A program made the position numbers and the translations under genes. 64,000 bases of DNA from Brachynemurus nebulosus (lineage: Eukaryota; Arthropoda; Insecta; Neuroptera; Myrmeleontidae). The notes below the pieces were generated by a model. The model did no database searches. It was not told the origin of the DNA and worked only from the letters and a program-made list of their open reading frames with translations. The stretch is from the NCBI GenBank assembly GCA_035578155.1, contig JAPWDM010000003.1:23214916-23278915 (forward strand), in the 5' to 3' direction. Below, in pieces: positions 13,152-25,102 of the stretch; the first letter of the stretch is position 1, and each line of letters begins with the position of its first letter.

Positions 13152-13423
13152 ATGAATACAGATAATCAGTACAAACGTGCTGTGCTACATTTTTTATTTT
13201 CATGTGGTAAATCTGCCAGGTCTGCAGCGATAAAAATTAATACCGTACATGGTGAACACACTATTAGTATAAGGACTGCCCAGAAATGGTTTAAAAATTT
13301 AAAGTTGGAAAAAGCAGCATTTATGATGAACCCCGTTCAGGACGTCCTGTTAATTTTGATGATGGCATTCTTCGAAATCTTGTGGAGTCAGAGCCACAAT
13401 TAACAGTGGATCAGATCGCATAA
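13152..13423 (+). pseudogene. mariner-family transposase, N-terminal fragment with frameshift
   Basis: ATG at 13152 opens MNTDNQYKRAVLHFLFSCG, followed by RTAQKWFKNLK, the first helix-turn-helix of mariner/SETMAR-type transposases. The frame then shifts near 13320. From 13325 the family motif DEPRSGRPVNFDDGILRNLV is read, then ESEPQLTVDQIA and TAA at 13421-13423. Only the N-terminal DNA-binding part remains. The catalytic DDD domain is absent downstream and no flanking TIRs were recognised. Confidence 0.85.
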
Positions 13424-14457
13424 AGGATGAATTGTGTTTAATTGTGTTTTTTATATTATTTAAAAATTTACGAAAAAAACAAACACAACTAATGAACTGA
13501 CCTGATATTTACGTTTTTGCAATGTTATTATCAGAACTCAATATTCAAAATTATTATTGGTTTCCCATTTTTGAAACACACGGTTACTACATACATACTT
13601 ATTATGTTTTACATATATTTCATTGATTTAATAAATTTTGAGGAAGTGGCTTTTAAAATTACATACATCATGCGTTTGTCGTTTGACACGAAAATTATGA
13701 AAGCTTCGCATGAAAAACAATTTCTTGTAAATTTATTAGGTACTGAAATTTCTTATAACAAAACGAAAACTGTTTTTGCATTTACTGTACATGAAATGTT
13801 CAGAAAGAATCTAAACTAAAATTTGTTTTACTTGGTAACCGTTAATGTTAAATATTAAGGGTTACGTGTTAATCCTTAATGTTCAACACTTCTACCGAAG
13901 AATTTTTTTACCGAAAAATTTTTCTCAAATACTGAGAAATTAAAACTAGTAGAAATATTAGATCAAAAAGAATTTAAAGTAAAAAAAAAGACAGATCTTA
14001 TTTTAAAAAAAAATTCTCGGGTATTAGATATCCTGCATGGCCGTTGTAGTATAAGAAATATCGAACCACTACCGCCGACCTATCGTAAGCGACACTTTTA
14101 TCGAAATTGAGATTTTTATTGTAACATTTTAAATTATAATGGACCAAGCATTGTTAACGTTTCCCTTCAAAATCCATTAATTACAGAGTTAACTCTATGT
14201 TAAATTTCAATTTAATAACACATTTCAGTGTAAAAATATTTAAAAAATAACTTTTCCCTGTAAAATTTTATATTTGTCGCTTACTATAAGTCGACGGTAA
14301 TGGCTAGATATTATGGTGGGAGTACTGGGAATTGTATATATTTAGTTAAATTATGGCTAAAATTACTCATTTATCTAAGACTTATACTTCCAATATTTAA
14401 GAAATCTATATCTCAAAAGAAAAAACGAAAGCCTTATACAACCATTCTCACAGATTC
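13424..14457. other. A+T-rich intergenic DNA, no gene seen
   Basis: The 100-codon frame at 13517-13819 and the frame opening at 14300 show no family motif and have the composition of random A+T-rich sequence. No repeat boundaries were recognised. Confidence 0.4.
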
Positions 14458-15365
14458 CGTAAAATCGTCTAGACCCGGACACTTTTTTACATTTTTTCGG
14501 TTAATTTTATGTTTGTACATATTTCCATCAAAGATATCACCAATAAAAGTACAACCATTAGAAAGAGTATATGTATATTATTTGTTATATCCCAGACCCA
14601 TTTGTTTCATTATAAGTAAAAATAAAAAAAATAAATAATAATTAGTAAGTGTCCGTGTCTATACCCTAAATCGGTCTTGACCCGGACACTTACTTAAATA
14701 ATGTAATAACATGCAAACTAATCTCTCCCGTCGGGGTTAGGACAGTGTTTTATATCGTCTAATGTCTTTGAACCTGTCAAAGGCTTCAAAACATTTTGTG
14801 GGAAAGGAGAGGGGTCAATGCATAGTATACCTCTCTATGAAGTACCTAAACATGCGATATGACACCAGAAGGAGGCATAAACCGCGTAATTCTGGTGGAA
14901 ATATAACGTATGGATAGTGGAAGTTACAGCCAGTGCGAATCGCGGCCATAGTGTAATAAACTGATGTGTCCGGGTCTAAACGGATATATGTATATAGCAT
15001 GTATTTTTTTATATATACATCGAATATAATTTCAAACATCATTAAATGATGCGCGATAAAATTCTGAACACATACATATCAAAATTAAAACAATATGACA
15101 ATTATGACGAAAATTACATGTCTAAGATGGACACACATTTTACTTCTTTGAAAAACTGTAGGATAGTAATCCTGTAAAATGAGATAGTAAATGTTGAAAT
15201 CCGTAGTTTTTATTGGTACAGCTGTTTAGAGGATGTTTTTCTCTCTCTAATGACGTCAAGAACAAATGTTTATTGTTGCAGGTTAATGTAGAAATTATTT
15301 ACTTTAAAGATTGGCGCAAAGTGTCCGGGTTTAGACTCCCTGTCCGGGTCTAGACGGTTTTACGG
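14458..15365. mobile_element. DNA element built on a reiterated GACCCGGACAC motif
   Basis: The left end CCGTAAAATCGTCTAGACCC and the reverse complement of the right end (CCGTAAAACCGTCTAGACCC) are near-identical TIRs. The core GACCCGGACACTT or its complement occurs about six times: near 14472, 14646, 14676, 14969, 15320 and 15340, in both orientations. No transposase frame was found. The target duplication is not evident. The architecture matches the TA-flanked elements at 30534, 37467 and 48818. Confidence 0.75.
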
Positions 15366-17113
15366 TTTATCTGTTTGGCACAGAAACGAACAATCTGACG
15401 TAGTAACAGCTCATATTAATCCACATATTTAAAAGTAGTTTTTAGTTCCATATACCGTATGGGATATTATTATTAGAAGGGGTTTGCTATAATAAAGAAA
15501 AATATTTGCTCATAATTTTAAACAGCAAATTCTAAAAGATTCTGAAAAATACGCGAAAATTAGAAAGTCTTCTCTAGTTTTAAACTATTAAACTTAAAAC
15601 TGAAAAAATAAGGATATATAAAAGCTTACTTTATGACAAACTAGCAAAAAACCGTTTCTGTTTGTACTTAAAAAAGTACCTTGGAAAACCTGAAATTTTA
15701 ATGATTGTTTATTAAGAAATATTTTAGGTAGTCGCTAAAATAGAAACAATCGTCATTTAAATACACTGGTCCACAAAAATAACGAAATACTCCATTTTAG
15801 TCAGTAAAAATGTTTTAAAGTAATTTTGTTATTATCAAGTGTTAAATTAATTTTACCTGACGTTTTTTATAATTTCTTTTCAACTGTAATTTTTAAATTA
15901 TTTTTTATTAAATTTTTATTCTGGAAACTAATTTTTAAATTATTTATACTTTTACTAAGACCCGATAAGGGGGTTCATTTAGCCTCAAAACGTACGTCAT
16001 GACCTGCATAGATCAATTCTAAATAATAAACGTGTTTCTTCAAAAAATTCCTCCTCATTTATAAACTTTTTTAGAGTAATGTTTCAATTTTTGAATAGCA
16101 TCGTACAAACACCGTTTATGTGCAATGACACGCCTGTTATACTATAATACACAGATAATATCTATGATATCAAAACTCTTATCTAGTGTTATATCTACCT
16201 CTTTATATCTATGTCGCTGTTTAGCGTGGAAGTGTGAACAAATGAATGTTCATCATGTTTCAAGTTTTTATTAGTTTTCTGCTGAATCGAATAGCGTCGC
16301 TTCGGTCAGTGTTTGAAGTTTGTTTTTGTAGTTTTTTTTTTTGAAACGAAGAACACAAGTCAACACTTAAGTGATCAAACATATTAAACGAGAGACAAAC
16401 AGGAAAGAATAAGGATGAGATCATATAATATTTGTGTGGACAATAATATAATAACAAAACAACCCACCCCCACCTCCCCCTATCCACCGCCATATATTCC
16501 CTTCTTGTCCGCCCCCTCGCAACACTGACTTGTTATTGTATATTATGAACGTAAAATTGTTAGTGCAGGAACGGGACGCGACGTTAGAGAGGTCCGTTCG
16601 CGTCCGGAAGCACTGATGGCAACTAGTTTACTGTTTTTATATTTTGTCACAGGTGTTGACAGAAACTTAACATGAAAATTATTTTTGATATTAAAGATAT
16701 GATTTTCGACGAAGAGAAATTAGTTATATAGAAATTATGTCGAATCAAGAAATACATGTTCAATTTAAAATATTGATTTATTTTTGTTGAGTAATTTGCA
16801 AAAATTTACTTGAGACTAACAATAAGTTTGTAATACTTTTTGTACTGAACAAAAAATTGTCAGTTCAACTGCTGATATAATTTACAACGTTAGGAGTTTG
16901 CTCGAGGAAGTTCCGCGAAGGTTTAGAATGGAAAGTAACAATTTTATTTATTATGTTAATTCATAGTAATAATTTATATTTATTTTGAAAAAATTTAAAA
17001 ATATTTTTTAGTAACTAATCACGTGATCAAAAAGGGCGGTGACATCGCATTCTCTTCCACTTCCACATTATAATTAAACATAACTATGGAAATTGCAAAT
17101 CATGATAGCAATA
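15366..17113. other. Intergenic DNA with a GC-richer patch
   Basis: No gene recognised. 16260-16640 is less A+T-rich, with a polypyrimidine run (CCACCCCCACCTCCCCC) and CpG-containing stretches (GGGACGCGACGTTAG, GTTCGCGTCCGG). A minus-strand frame (16260-16493) has no recognisable domain. TACACTGGTCCACAAAAATA near 15764 looks like a single transposon terminus without a partner. Confidence 0.4.
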
Positions 17114-17654
17114 CAGTAGAACTTCAATTAACCATCACCGTAGGGGCCAGGTCTACGATGGTTAATCGAATTAAACGGATAACAAAAATCTCTCAATAAA
17201 CTGATTTTACGATTAACTTTGGAACGATTTGTATTTAAGTATAGTGATTATTAGTAATGGTAGTAAAAGTGATATTCTGTTACCTTTGTTAAGATAATTA
17301 TGTAAACAAATGAACGCTTAGATGGGAAATCCAATTATCCAATAACATTTATATTGTTGAAATTATGAAGAAAGGATACTTTAAATCGATATGTATACAT
17401 CTAATTGTAAGTGATTGTTTTCTTATTCCAGAAACGGTAAAACCCCTACATACCATTACCTATATAAAATAATTTTTATTTTGTTTGCAATCATATTCTT
17501 TATTTTAACGAAATATTTATTTTCCCATGGAATTATGCATGCATTTGAAAACTAGGTTTGTGCACCTACCAGAGACACTACATTTTTTTATTAGGCGTTT
17601 ACGAATAACAAAAACTAATGGATAATCGAGTGACGGTTAATTAAAGTTCTACTG
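17114..17654. mobile_element. Tigger/pogo-like MITE, TA target
   Basis: The left end is TA then CAGTAGAACTTCAATTAA. The right end reverse-complements to CAGTAGAACTTTAATTAA and is followed by TA at 17655-17656. The termini have the CAGTAGAACYTCRATTA form known for Tigger elements. The left subterminal region repeats the theme (GATGGTTAATCGAATTAAACG). It is 541 bp with no transposase. Confidence 0.85.
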
Positions 17655-18321
17655 TAATTTTTAATAAGAAGAAATCAGGAGACAATTTGTTTTCTTAGTT
17701 ATCAATATGCAACCGATAAGAAATTCGACATTACGATCGAAAATTTGTCTTTTGCAGGAAGCAACATCCGGTTCAATAATGAAAAATCCACAACCAATAC
17801 CAAAAACAATCATTTTCGATTTAGGCCATATTTTAAAATAACATCAACGATTAATTTATGACTCAGCAAATTATTAGTGATATAATTTCCTATGGTAGGT
17901 ACAAATTGAAGTATTAGTATGCACTTTGAATTGACAATTTTTGTAGCCAGAAATGCAAAGCCATAAAGTTGACTGGTTCATTAATTTATTTATTATACAT
18001 AAAATCAATGCCTGTACAGTTATGTTTATTATGTAACTTTTTATTAAAGGAAATACATATGTACTTATATACGCCATGAAACGTGCGTCTACAGAAAAAA
18101 AATTAGCATTGTGTCTGATATTATGGCTGATGTCTGAGTTGGAATTCCAAACCATACAAATGTCTCTTCAAACGTTTGTTATTAAATTATTTAATTGACG
18201 ACACTGAAAAGGTAAAATTTCATCAGCAAGAGAATATTATAATGTTAAAAGGGATCTGATATTTCGGCTATTTCTAGGAATCTTTTTTTTTTTTTTAAGT
18301 TTGTTTTGTATGAAGGTAATA
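17655..18321. other. Intergenic DNA
   Basis: No gene recognised. The minus-strand frame at 17874-18155 has no family motif. A TA dinucleotide at 18320-18321 is the insertion site of the mariner copy. Confidence 0.4.
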
Positions 18322-19178
18322 GGTCACTAGATAAGTTTTGCAATTCAAAATGTTTATAATCGCAAGGTACTTGCATTTATTTTTTTTATAAAGTTCAACT
18401 CATAACTAGACGGTAGCCATACAATAAGTCCCCCTGAATCATTTGTGTACAAAACTAAAACATTAAAAATGTCCGAGTGGTTGAAGGACGAGTTACGTGT
18501 GATTATTCGCTACAACTTTGTGCGAGGCCTATTCGTAAATGAATGTGTAGAGAAAATGAAAACTTTACTCAAAGAAAAGTGTCTTCATCGCACCACTATG
18601 TACCGGTGGTATCGTGAATTTGAACGTGGTAATTTCAGTGTTAATGATCCTCCAAGATCGGGTCGTCTTGTTGAAGCAACTGTTCCATAAAACGTAGAAA
18701 AAGTCGAGTTATTAATAAAGGAGGATAAACGAGTTGTCCTGATAGTCAGTGCACAGTATAGGCGTCTTGGTATGTCAATAAATATTTGCCTGAAGTTGTT
18801 CAGAAACTTAAAGAGATTCGTCCAAACTCAAGAATGGATAGCTGGCATTTTCACCACGATAACACTTCTGCTCATCGAGCTCATGGGACAGTTAATTTTT
18901 TACAAAATACTGACATTAAAGTGCTTGATCATCCTGTCTACAGTCCAGATCTTGCTCCTGTGACTTCACTTTGTTTCCGATTGTGAACGGCTAGCTGAAA
19001 GGTCGGAAGTTTGCGAGCGATTCCGAGCTACTGGCGGTCTGGGATCAAGTGTGTTCAGAACCGCCAGAAGAAAAATAGCACGATATTTTTGACAGTTGCT
19101 TTTTAGGTACCACTAAGTGTATAAGCTGTGACAGACTTTAATAAATATGGCTGTATTGTAAAACTTATCTAGTGACCG
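18322..19178 (+). mobile_element. mariner element, internally deleted
   Basis: The left TIR GGTCACTAGATAAGTTTTG and the reverse complement of the right end (GGTCACTAGATAAGTTTTA) match. TA flanks the left copy at 18320-18321; on the right, one extra base precedes the TA at 19179-19180. The element is about 860 bp against the usual 1.3 kb. It encloses transposase remnants at 18469-19140, so it is a mariner copy with an internal deletion plus small indels. Confidence 0.9.
18469..19140 (+). pseudogene. mariner transposase pseudogene
   Basis: ATG at 18469 starts MSEWLKDELRVIIRYNFVRG, the first helix-turn-helix, followed by TMYRWYREFERG and the linker motif NDPPRSGRLVEATVP, then a stop. The next bases read ENVEK and IKEDKRVV in frame fragments, then a deletion removes most of the catalytic domain. 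It resumes at 18789 with PEVVQKLKEIRPNSRMDSW, HFHHDNTSAH (second catalytic Asp) and YSPDLAP. A one-base loss follows before the DF of the third Asp motif. A further frame keeps GRKFASDSELLAAVWDQ-like sequence to a stop near 19140. It is dead because of the deletion, a frameshift and in-frame stops. Confidence 0.92.
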
Positions 19179-19782
19179 TATAACAACAAAAGATTATTGT
19201 GTTAAAATTTGAAGTCGATAAAGAACAAAACTAACGGAGATGTAAATTTGTAAGTCTCGGTCACCCCGGCCCGATTTAGAGCTCTAGCGAACAGCTGTCC
19301 GACACACGTCCGACACATGCACAGCGGGAATACCTTGGCAACTGTTTCACTTTCTGTTGGCTTGGAAGTAATACTCTCTGTAATACTTAACATAAGAATA
19401 CTGATAGTTAACAGGAACTTCGATTCCGGATGAAATATGCACAACCTAATCTTATTAGGCTCATAACGCCAAAATCTGTAACACCCTGTAATATAAAAAT
19501 GATGATGATATATATGTTAGGTATAGTAAGTACATTATTTATATATTATAATATAGTGAAAACTTTCAAAGCTATTATATCATATAATTTCATTGTGTAC
19601 ATTTTATTTAAGAGCTTTTAACATCCAGATTGTTGTTACATTTCACTGTTCTCTCACTGTTCTGTTACCTGTCGTGTCGTGGCTGGTAACGGTGGTAACC
19701 TGTCTCACCCGTACCTTGAAGGTTTTGTATAGTAGTTAGCAACCGAGTTCGAGCATTCACTTACTAGCTCTGTATATAGACG
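19179..19782. other. Intergenic DNA
   Basis: No gene recognised. The short frames on both strands (19202-19444 minus, 19430-19621 plus) show no domain. Confidence 0.4.
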
Positions 19783-20734
19783 AGGTGCTAGGTGACACTG
19801 AGTCTGCATGAAAGAGGTATAGAATTTTACTTTTGATTATTGTTAGGGGGTCTTAGGTGAGTATGAAAACTCATGTCGTCGACCTCTAGGGTGGTCGACA
19901 ATTTTGGGGGAGGGGGGAAAGTTGCAGAAAAAGCCGATCGGGAGGTGGCTTATATCTTACTTATTATTGATCGTAGAGTGATAATTTTTTTTAACTTATT
20001 TGCAATGAAATGATCTAAAATTTATGTGATATGCAAATTTTTGATATACCTAACGGTTTTCGTGTAAAAGAATGAAAATGGAAGGCAACGTTAAAATTTA
20101 AGTATTTTTACAGGGCTAGTCAAAAGTATAAAAAACTCAAAAATCTCAGCGGGAAAGCATTTTTGGGATAAACGATGAGGGTAAAAGTTTCACCATTCGT
20201 TACGCCGCATCCGATGATGACCTTCCCCTTGACCTCAAAGTTAAGGTTCAAGGTCATATCAGGTCAAGTCCGTTTTTTTTTATATGGCAACCCCCACTTT
20301 TGACCCCGCAAATGGAAAGAGCGGAAAATTCTGCATCCGAATGTGACCTTAATCGTGATCTCAAGGTTAATGATCAGGGTCAATTCAAGGGCAAATTCTG
20401 ATTTTTACTGCCCAGGCGCTAGCTGACATTAAGTATGCACTGAAAGAAGTATAGAATTTGACTTTTGATTATTATTAGGGGGTCTTAGGTGAATATGGAA
20501 ACGCATGTCGTCGAGCTGTAGGATGGTCAACAACTTGGTGGGGAAGGGGGTTAATTTGCAGAAAAAGTCGATCGGGAAATCGCTTGTATCTCGCTTGTTT
20601 CCCCCTCCCCTCAATTTGTCGACCACCCTAAAGGTCGACGACATGGGTTTTCATACTCACCTAAGACCCCCTAACAATAATCAAAAGTAAAATTCTATAC
20701 CTCATTCATGCACACTCAATGTCACCTAGCACCT
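19783..20734. mobile_element. Three-unit foldback element
   Basis: A roughly 180-bp unit containing AGGTGCTAGGTGACA, TTTGATTATTGTTAGGGGGT, CATGTCGTCGACCTCTAGGG and GCAGAAAAAGCCGATCGGG occurs three times: direct from 19783, direct again from about 20409, and inverted ending at 20734. The outer two copies act as terminal inverted repeats. Opposite-strand frames near 20429-20690 are translations of the inverted units. No transposase is present. Confidence 0.85.
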
Positions 20735-20927
20735 GGGCTAATATTATTATGTACAAGTAGTATGATTTTCTTCGTATTCTTGATAATACACTAAATAAAT
20801 ACAATGTCGCTACTTTTATTTTCTATATATTATTCACTTACAAACTGACGACAAATACTTTGTGACAGTGTAAGTAAGGATATTAAATTTTAAAATGTGG
20901 AGAAATGTTTTTAAACGTTTTTTTTTA
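20735..20927. other. Spacer between two TIR elements
   Basis: Short A+T-rich spacer; nothing recognised. Confidence 0.4.
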
Positions 20928-22139
20928 CACACTCTCAAAACGATTTCTTTGTGCAAAAATTGAAAATTTCTTTAATTTTTCTTTCTTTAAATCAAAAAAG
21001 GTTTCTTTGAAATAATACCGTGATTTCATTACGAAAAAATTCATATTTTTTTGAATTATTGTTTTACTTCAATGAAATTTTTTCTTTAATTTTAATAAAT
21101 TTCCTAATTTAAGAAAAAAATAGTTTTAAGTGGAGAAAACTAATTTTTTTAAATTGAAAAAAAACAAAATTTTTAGAATAAAAAGAAATTTTTTTGATCC
21201 AAAGAAGTTTTTTTTCAATTTAAAGAAAAAGTTTCTTTGTATGATGTTTTGAAGAATCAATTTTTTTAAAACTAATCAATTGCGTTCTTTGAAATTATTT
21301 TCTGAGCATGCGTAGTCACATAAATATGTCCAGAATACCTACTGTTATACACATACGTGTTGCACATTTTAAGATGGCTACATAGCTACATGTGATTGAA
21401 GCGAAATAACCAAACAATTTATTGAAATGGTGATTTGTTTTTAAAATAAATCAGAACTGATTTTAGAAAGATAAAAACAACATTTTAAGTTGAAAAGTGT
21501 TGGGAGAAAGTATTTCACTATATGGAAATAATTTTAGATATTAGTCATTAAAAAGGTTGGTACAATTTGAAATTTTCTAAATAAGTATAGGTTAACTATG
21601 TTAATAATTTTAAATTTTTTTATGAAAATAGGATTATATATACGTGTCATATTTTAGTTAACCTACTAATTATGTCATAATTATGTGCACTCTATATTGT
21701 TATTTATTTCAACAGTTTAACAAATGTGTTTTTTGCTTAAATACAATTAAAAACATTATAGGTATATAGACTGACAAATGAACAATTCGTTTTCTTTGAA
21801 ACAAAAAAAATTATTGCTTTGAAACAGAGAATTTTTTGTTCTTACGAGCATGCGCAGTTACGTTTATCTGTGCGAAACAGTTAAAATGGCTGCAATATAC
21901 AGTAGAGTAAATTAACCAGAATAATCATGTAAATCGTTAAAATAATGATGTTTTTAAAGTAATTCAGAGCCATATTTCATTACAGTGAAGTTTATTTTAG
22001 TATTGCTATATTGATTCTAGTTAATTTGACATTTTTTATTTATTTTAGTTAATGTACTTACATACGCACATTGTTAGAGTGGAATAAAAAATTTGAAATA
22101 AAATGGAGTGATTCCCATAATTCTTTTCAAATTGTGAAA

Positions 22140-22506
22140 ATGAGCGCAAACAAAGGGACATTCACGAGCAATACGTGCAAAAATCAGTACAAATTAAATA
22201 CATGTAAGTATTATTTCTTTTAAGTTTCTAAGTAATTTTATTTTACTTTAAGGAGTATTATCTGTTTGAAAATTTTTTGTTGAAATTTTAGATCAAGCCT
22301 TTTTAGGCTCTGGATACACTCGGTTTAACTGTGAGTTAGAATATTTACGATTTTTGTGCGGAAATGATAATGCACTGTGTATCAAAGTGGTCGAGAATTC
22401 AAACTCGGATGTAGCAAAAACCGCGAGGCGCAACACTAAATCGTCCGAAAATAACTCGAAACAAACTATCTCAATTCGGAAGGACAGTTATATGGTGCTG
22501 GGATAA
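22140..22506 (+). CDS. Candidate two-exon small gene, function unknown
   Basis: Exon 1 (22140-22203) opens MSANKGTFTSNTCKNQYKLN and stops exactly at a GTAAGT donor. An 88-bp intron (22204-22291) ends in TTGAAATTTTAG. Exon 2 (22292-22506) is open in the matching phase (QAFLGSGYTRFNCELEYLRF, then LCGNDNALCIKVVENSNS, ending MVLG) with TAA at 22504-22506. The product would be 92 residues. Exon 2 is richer in CpG and in varied codons than its surroundings. The frame is also open upstream of the ATG to about 22052. A further upstream exon from ATG 21886 (MAAIY) is conceivable through a weak GTAGAG donor. No domain is recognised. It lies inside the 20928-24434 element, so it may be transposon cargo. 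Chance is not excluded. Confidence 0.35.
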
Positions 22507-23369
22507 CTGGCTAATGGTAAAAGTCGATCGATATCTTTAAAAATTCATATAGAAAAATGATTTTTAATTTTAAAAAGCGTTTTTCTCAAAATCGTGTTTC
22601 TAAAATTCGTACGCAGTAGAACTCAACAATTTTCATTTAAGGCCCGTTTTTTCGTCAAAAGTCCATTTTATTGTTTCAAAACAAAGTCAAATTTGAAAAA
22701 ATCGATATTTTTTAATGTCCATGTGTGCTTTTGTGACAAAACACATGCTGACAGTGAGAAAAATTTTATTTTGTTCTACATACCGACGTTCGTCAGTTCT
22801 ACTGCGGGCTAATTAGTACCTTCGAAAAAAGTAATCTTGGTTTGAAGTGCTGTACATAGCCATTTGGTTTTTAAAATTACAAAAAATAAAGCTTTTCTAA
22901 ACTCTAATATATAATCAGTAAGTGGCTGAAAGGATTTTTTGGTTACTTTTAAAGTTTTTTCTGAAAGTATAAATAATGATTTTGAAGATTTCGAGTAAAA
23001 ACGATTGTATAAACATGGATCTGTTTTTTGACTGGGTGCAAATGATCATAATTGACTAAACCAAAAAATAGCTAGTTTACTTACTATTTACTACTTTGTT
23101 GTTGTCTGTAAGTGTATTGCACTCACTATAAGACATATCTATGACTTAAAATTTTTCTGTTTGGTACTCCTCTTACCTTTTTTTTATTTTTGTAGGAATT
23201 TTTATAAAAAATAAACGCACATGGACTAGATGTACATCACCTTTTACTGTTTCGGTTTCGACTGCTAGTGCCCAATCATCACACACAATGGGGGTCTCCA
23301 CAAATTCAAAAATAATGAATAAAATAGAATTATTTTTTACTTGTCAACCTCATTTTTTGGAAAAATATT

Positions 23370-23438
23370 AGAAATTTTCCAAGGGGGCCTCCACATGGGA
23401 AGTGTCCCGGGGTCTCCGCAGAGGTAAATCCGGCCCTG
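23370..23438. repeat. hAT-type terminus fragment
   Basis: It ends in GTAAATCCGGCCCTG, whose reverse complement CAGGGCCGGATTTAC is a typical hAT end. It contains GGGGGCCTCCACATGGGA and GGGGTCTCCGC. The opposite end was not found. Confidence 0.5.
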
Positions 23439-24434
23439 GGGCTATAAATGCACATTTAATTATCACCAATAGGTACTGATTTCGTTGTCAAAACAACAAT
23501 TTTTGAATTTTTTATCTATCACATACAAAAACCGGTTCGAGCAAGAATTACGCGGAAACTTGAAACTGATTTTATTGAAACTTGGAAGTTGGTAGCTTAT
23601 ATCCAAAATCTAGTCTTGGTCTTGTTACATGGACAAATTGTTCTATTAAACTTCTAAAGTCAATCGCTTAGCTACCAAAATAAAAAAAGTTACAGGCTAC
23701 TGCTCCTAAAATTCAATTTTCAAAATAAATCTTTTCTGATAAGTTATTTTTTTTACTCTAGTTAATTTTTGGCCTGCGTGGTCCTTTTCTACTCAGCATA
23801 CCTAATAATTATGTATTTTTATAATTTTGATATATACTTTTTAAAACTGCGATGTAATTTCAACAAATAAATAATTTTCGTTGTTTGTTTTTTTTTATTT
23901 TATATCCCTACTTATTTTTTCTTTTTGTTCAGACAATTATACGAAATGTAATAGTGTACTAAAATTTTTTTCTTTTATTTAATTATTATTCTAGTAGTAA
24001 TTTTTTAAGTAAAAAATAAAAAAGTAAAAGAGAAAAAAGAATTATTATTTGTCTAAAAAATTTATTTTTATTGAACCAAATAAAAAGTTATTTAAAGCAA
24101 AAAAAGTTTTTATTTGAAACCTTAAAAATATTTTATTTTAAAGAAATCAATTTTTTTGAATTTAGAATTTGGTCTTAAAAAAATTCACTTTTTTTCTAAA
24201 TTTGAAGAAATAAATTTATTAATTCAAAGAAACTAATTTTAAAGAAATCTGTTTCTGTCATCAAAGAAATTCACTTTTTTCAATCTGAAGATTAAACTTA
24301 TTTAGTCCAAAGAAATAAAATTAAAGAAATTTCTTTCTACCACTAAAGAAATAGTTTCTTTGTGCGTATTGAAAGAAATTACTTCTTTAATTAAAAAAAA
24401 TTTTCTTTGATTCAAAAATTTCTTTTTGAGCGTG

Positions 24435-25102
24435 CAGTTTTACAGCAATGTTAAGTTTATTTAGAGAGTTGTTTGATCTTATTCTTTCAAAAAATTATTT
24501 AATGTTGTATTACTTCCTAATTTAATACCAAAATTAGCGGTGACGGGGACTGAACTAATAATTTTTTGTCTTGTTTAACCATTTTTACTTAGCTTCAGGG
24601 CCGATCCGAAGACGGTGCAACACACTAAGCCTCGCGCCGCTGACTAATTTTAAACCTTTAAATGTAACCCTTATAAAACGACATTGATTTATTTATTATT
24701 GAGTTTTACGAATCACAATTTTAAAATTATATATTACCTACAATACTTATTTACAAATTACATAATTTATTTGAATTTACATTATTAAGGGGGACCACCA
24801 GTGTGACCGCCTGAAAAAAGGTGATATATTCGTTGATATATAATAAATTCATGATAAAATTTTTTATGATAAAATTGATATATAATAAATTCATGATAAA
24901 ATTCGCGATCTCCCAAAACTCCAAGAAAAAGTCCCCCCACTGCTGCTGTGATAGCGACCTTCACAGTGCATGAAATCGAAAAAACCAGAAAGCCTATTAA
25001 ACTAGTAGGTATTGTCCGTTATTTGCATACCTAGAAAAAAAATCGAAAACTATAGTTATGTAATGTAATAATATGTTGTTAAATGGATATATGCTACACT
25101 AT
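24435..25102. other. Intergenic DNA with transposon scraps
   Basis: CAGGGCCGATCCGAAGACGG at 24596 resembles a hAT left end without a partner. At 24833-24902 the 29-bp unit TTGATATATAATAAATTC.. is present twice in direct orientation. GGGGGACCACCAGTGTGACC at 24790 looks like another unmatched terminus. No gene. Confidence 0.45.

Larger units (their letters stand above)
20928..24434. mobile_element. 3.5-kb TIR element with AAAGAAATTTCTTT arrays
   Basis: The left end CACACTCTCAAAACGATTTC and the reverse complement of the right end (CACGCTCAAAAAGAAATTTT) form short TIRs of a CACNCTCAAAA type. About 400 bp on each side is a dense array of TTTCTTTGAA, AAAGAAATTT and TTTAAAGAAA variants in both orientations. 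The interior holds two related segments starting GAGCATGCGTAGTCAC (21303) and GAGCATGCGCAGTTAC (21846), each followed by an ATGGCT. It also holds a candidate spliced gene at 22140-22506. A hAT-type terminus at about 23370-23438 may be a nested remnant. Confidence 0.65.
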
